A DNA stretch of 7,613 bases, from NCBI GenBank assembly GCA_964394085.1, contig CAYMWF010000140.1, forward strand, positions 1 through 7,613, written 5' to 3'. The position numbers and the translations under genes are program-made. Below, piece by piece: positions 7,244-7,613 of this stretch. Below the pieces are notes generated by a model. The model saw nothing but the letters and a program-made list of their open reading frames with translations, was not told the origin of the DNA and did not search any database. Within the stretch, counting starts at the first letter, position 1, and each line of letters begins with the position of its first letter. The stretch is from CAYMWF01 sp964394085 [NCBI: uncultured Gemmatimonadota bacterium] (GTDB lineage: Bacteria; GCA-2686955; CAYMWF01).

Positions 7244-7409
7244 GCCGGTTTGTCGGTCGGTCTGGTCTGCAGGTCCCGGCCGAAAAGTAAAACGTGTTGC
7301 GTATATATAAATAGCACAAATATGTTGATCGACGTGTAGTACTTAAATTTATATCATAAATAAGTTATTAATATCTCGATTTCCGTATTGACGCACCATA
7401 TCCGCGTCA
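7244..7409. promoter_or_regulatory. AT-rich intergenic region upstream of the minus cluster
   Basis: This is the probable promoter region of the 315-aa gene. It turns from G/C-rich near the gene to strongly A/T-rich between about 7295 and 7385. Several T/A-rich stretches (for example TATTTATATATA on the minus strand near 7302-7313) could serve as a -10 element, but I cannot pick one with confidence. Two dyads lie within it and are listed separately. Short tandem GTCG units (7252-7262) are also visible. Confidence 0.4.
7341..7365. repeat. AT-rich imperfect inverted repeat
   Basis: ACTTA-AA-TTTAT, a 3-nt loop ATC and ATAAATAAGT pair as two 5-bp stems with a 2-nt bulge. It lies in the probable promoter region of the 315-aa gene and might be a regulator-binding dyad or an A/T-rich bend. 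No protein can be assigned to it. Confidence 0.35.
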
Positions 7410-7411
7410 AT
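7387..7411. promoter_or_regulatory. 8-bp inverted repeat ATTGACGC / GCGTCAAT, possible operator
   Basis: ATTGACGC at 7387-7394 and its exact reverse complement GCGTCAAT at 7404-7411 are separated by 9 nt (ACCATATCC). The 17-nt centre-to-centre distance is typical of a dimeric helix-turn-helix operator. Each arm also contains TTGACG, a good -35 hexamer, but the matching -10 hexamers (TACGGA on minus, TGCTGT on plus) are poor. Confidence 0.4.
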
Positions 7412-7613
7412 GCTGTTTCACGGTGATAACCGAAAAAGTCGAGACGGAGGGCTCGCGTCGTACATCTGGGGAGGGGAGAAAATCAGGCGTCGCAGATCGG
7501 GTCGGGGTGGAAGCCGGAGTTTTCACCGAAAAACCGGGTGTCGATTCGTTCTGAGCTATTTGCGATGCGCAGACCTGATTATGTATCAGGGGGATGCAGA
7601 GGCGTCGCACATC
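7412..7613. other. Right-edge region with no convincing gene
   Basis: About 200 bases are open on both strands. A plus frame from the ATG at 7410 runs off the window end with an arginine-rich translation (IRRRRSGRGG). A minus frame (7610-7407) gives a Ser/Thr/Pro-rich 67-residue product. Neither has a ribosome-binding site or recognisable motif, so I do not call a gene. Three similar GCGTCG-type words (7455, 7487, 7602) and a 6-bp hairpin (CCTGAT/ATCAGG, 7574-7590) are present. Confidence 0.4.

Noticed and set aside
7407-7610. Minus-strand 67-residue Ser/Thr/Pro-rich open frame
   Set aside because: No ribosome-binding site, no motif, and the opposite strand is equally open. Its end overlaps the 8-bp dyad. 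Not enough to call a gene.
7410-7613. Plus-strand partial open frame from an ATG running off the window
   Set aside because: Arginine-rich translation without a ribosome-binding site. Without sequence beyond the edge it cannot be separated from chance.

Overview
The window reads as a piece of a Gram-negative bacterial chromosome or metagenomic contig. It joins a plus-strand accessory pair, coding for predicted intracellular nuclease-like proteins, to a minus-strand cluster coding for secreted carbohydrate-surface proteins and one cytoplasmic protein. The lineage cannot be fixed from sequence alone. The large secreted beta-helix protein, with its 'SDIEGGWPGEGN...DPLF...GSPCIDTG' signature, is of a kind I associate with uncultured FCB-type phyla and planctomycete-like bacteria. 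That is recollection, not a search result.

Plus strand, 12-1699: a TIGR02391/Ymh-type protein with a HEPN-like RNPGGH motif (12-818) is followed after 107 nt by a DUF3800 protein with DESG and LQLAD motifs (926-1699). A strong 11-bp hairpin at 1735-1762 closes the unit. Both families are recurrent in defence and mobile-element neighbourhoods, so the pair is the best candidate here for an undescribed two-gene system, possibly an abortive-infection type RNA- or DNA-targeting module.

Minus strand, 7231 down to 1831: this reads from right to left. A 315-aa cytoplasmic protein with a strong ribosome-binding site (7231-6284) may contain a degenerate response-regulator receiver domain. It is followed 20 nt later by a large (alpha/alpha)6-toroid protein resembling exo-rhamnogalacturonan lyases (6263-4128). 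That protein lacks a signal peptide and the usual N-terminal part, so it appears truncated at the junction with the 315-aa gene. Eight nt further is an intact, signal-peptide-bearing right-handed beta-helix protein (4119-2371). The cluster ends in a frameshifted remnant of a second beta-helix protein (about 2370-1831). The toroid and beta-helix proteins could together act on or bind plant or algal polysaccharide outside the cell, but the truncation makes present function of the toroid protein doubtful.

Right edge, 7232-7613: an AT-rich intergenic region carries two dyads that could be regulatory. The last 200 bases are open on both strands without a convincing gene. No tRNA, rRNA, CRISPR array, insertion sequence or phage integrase was seen.
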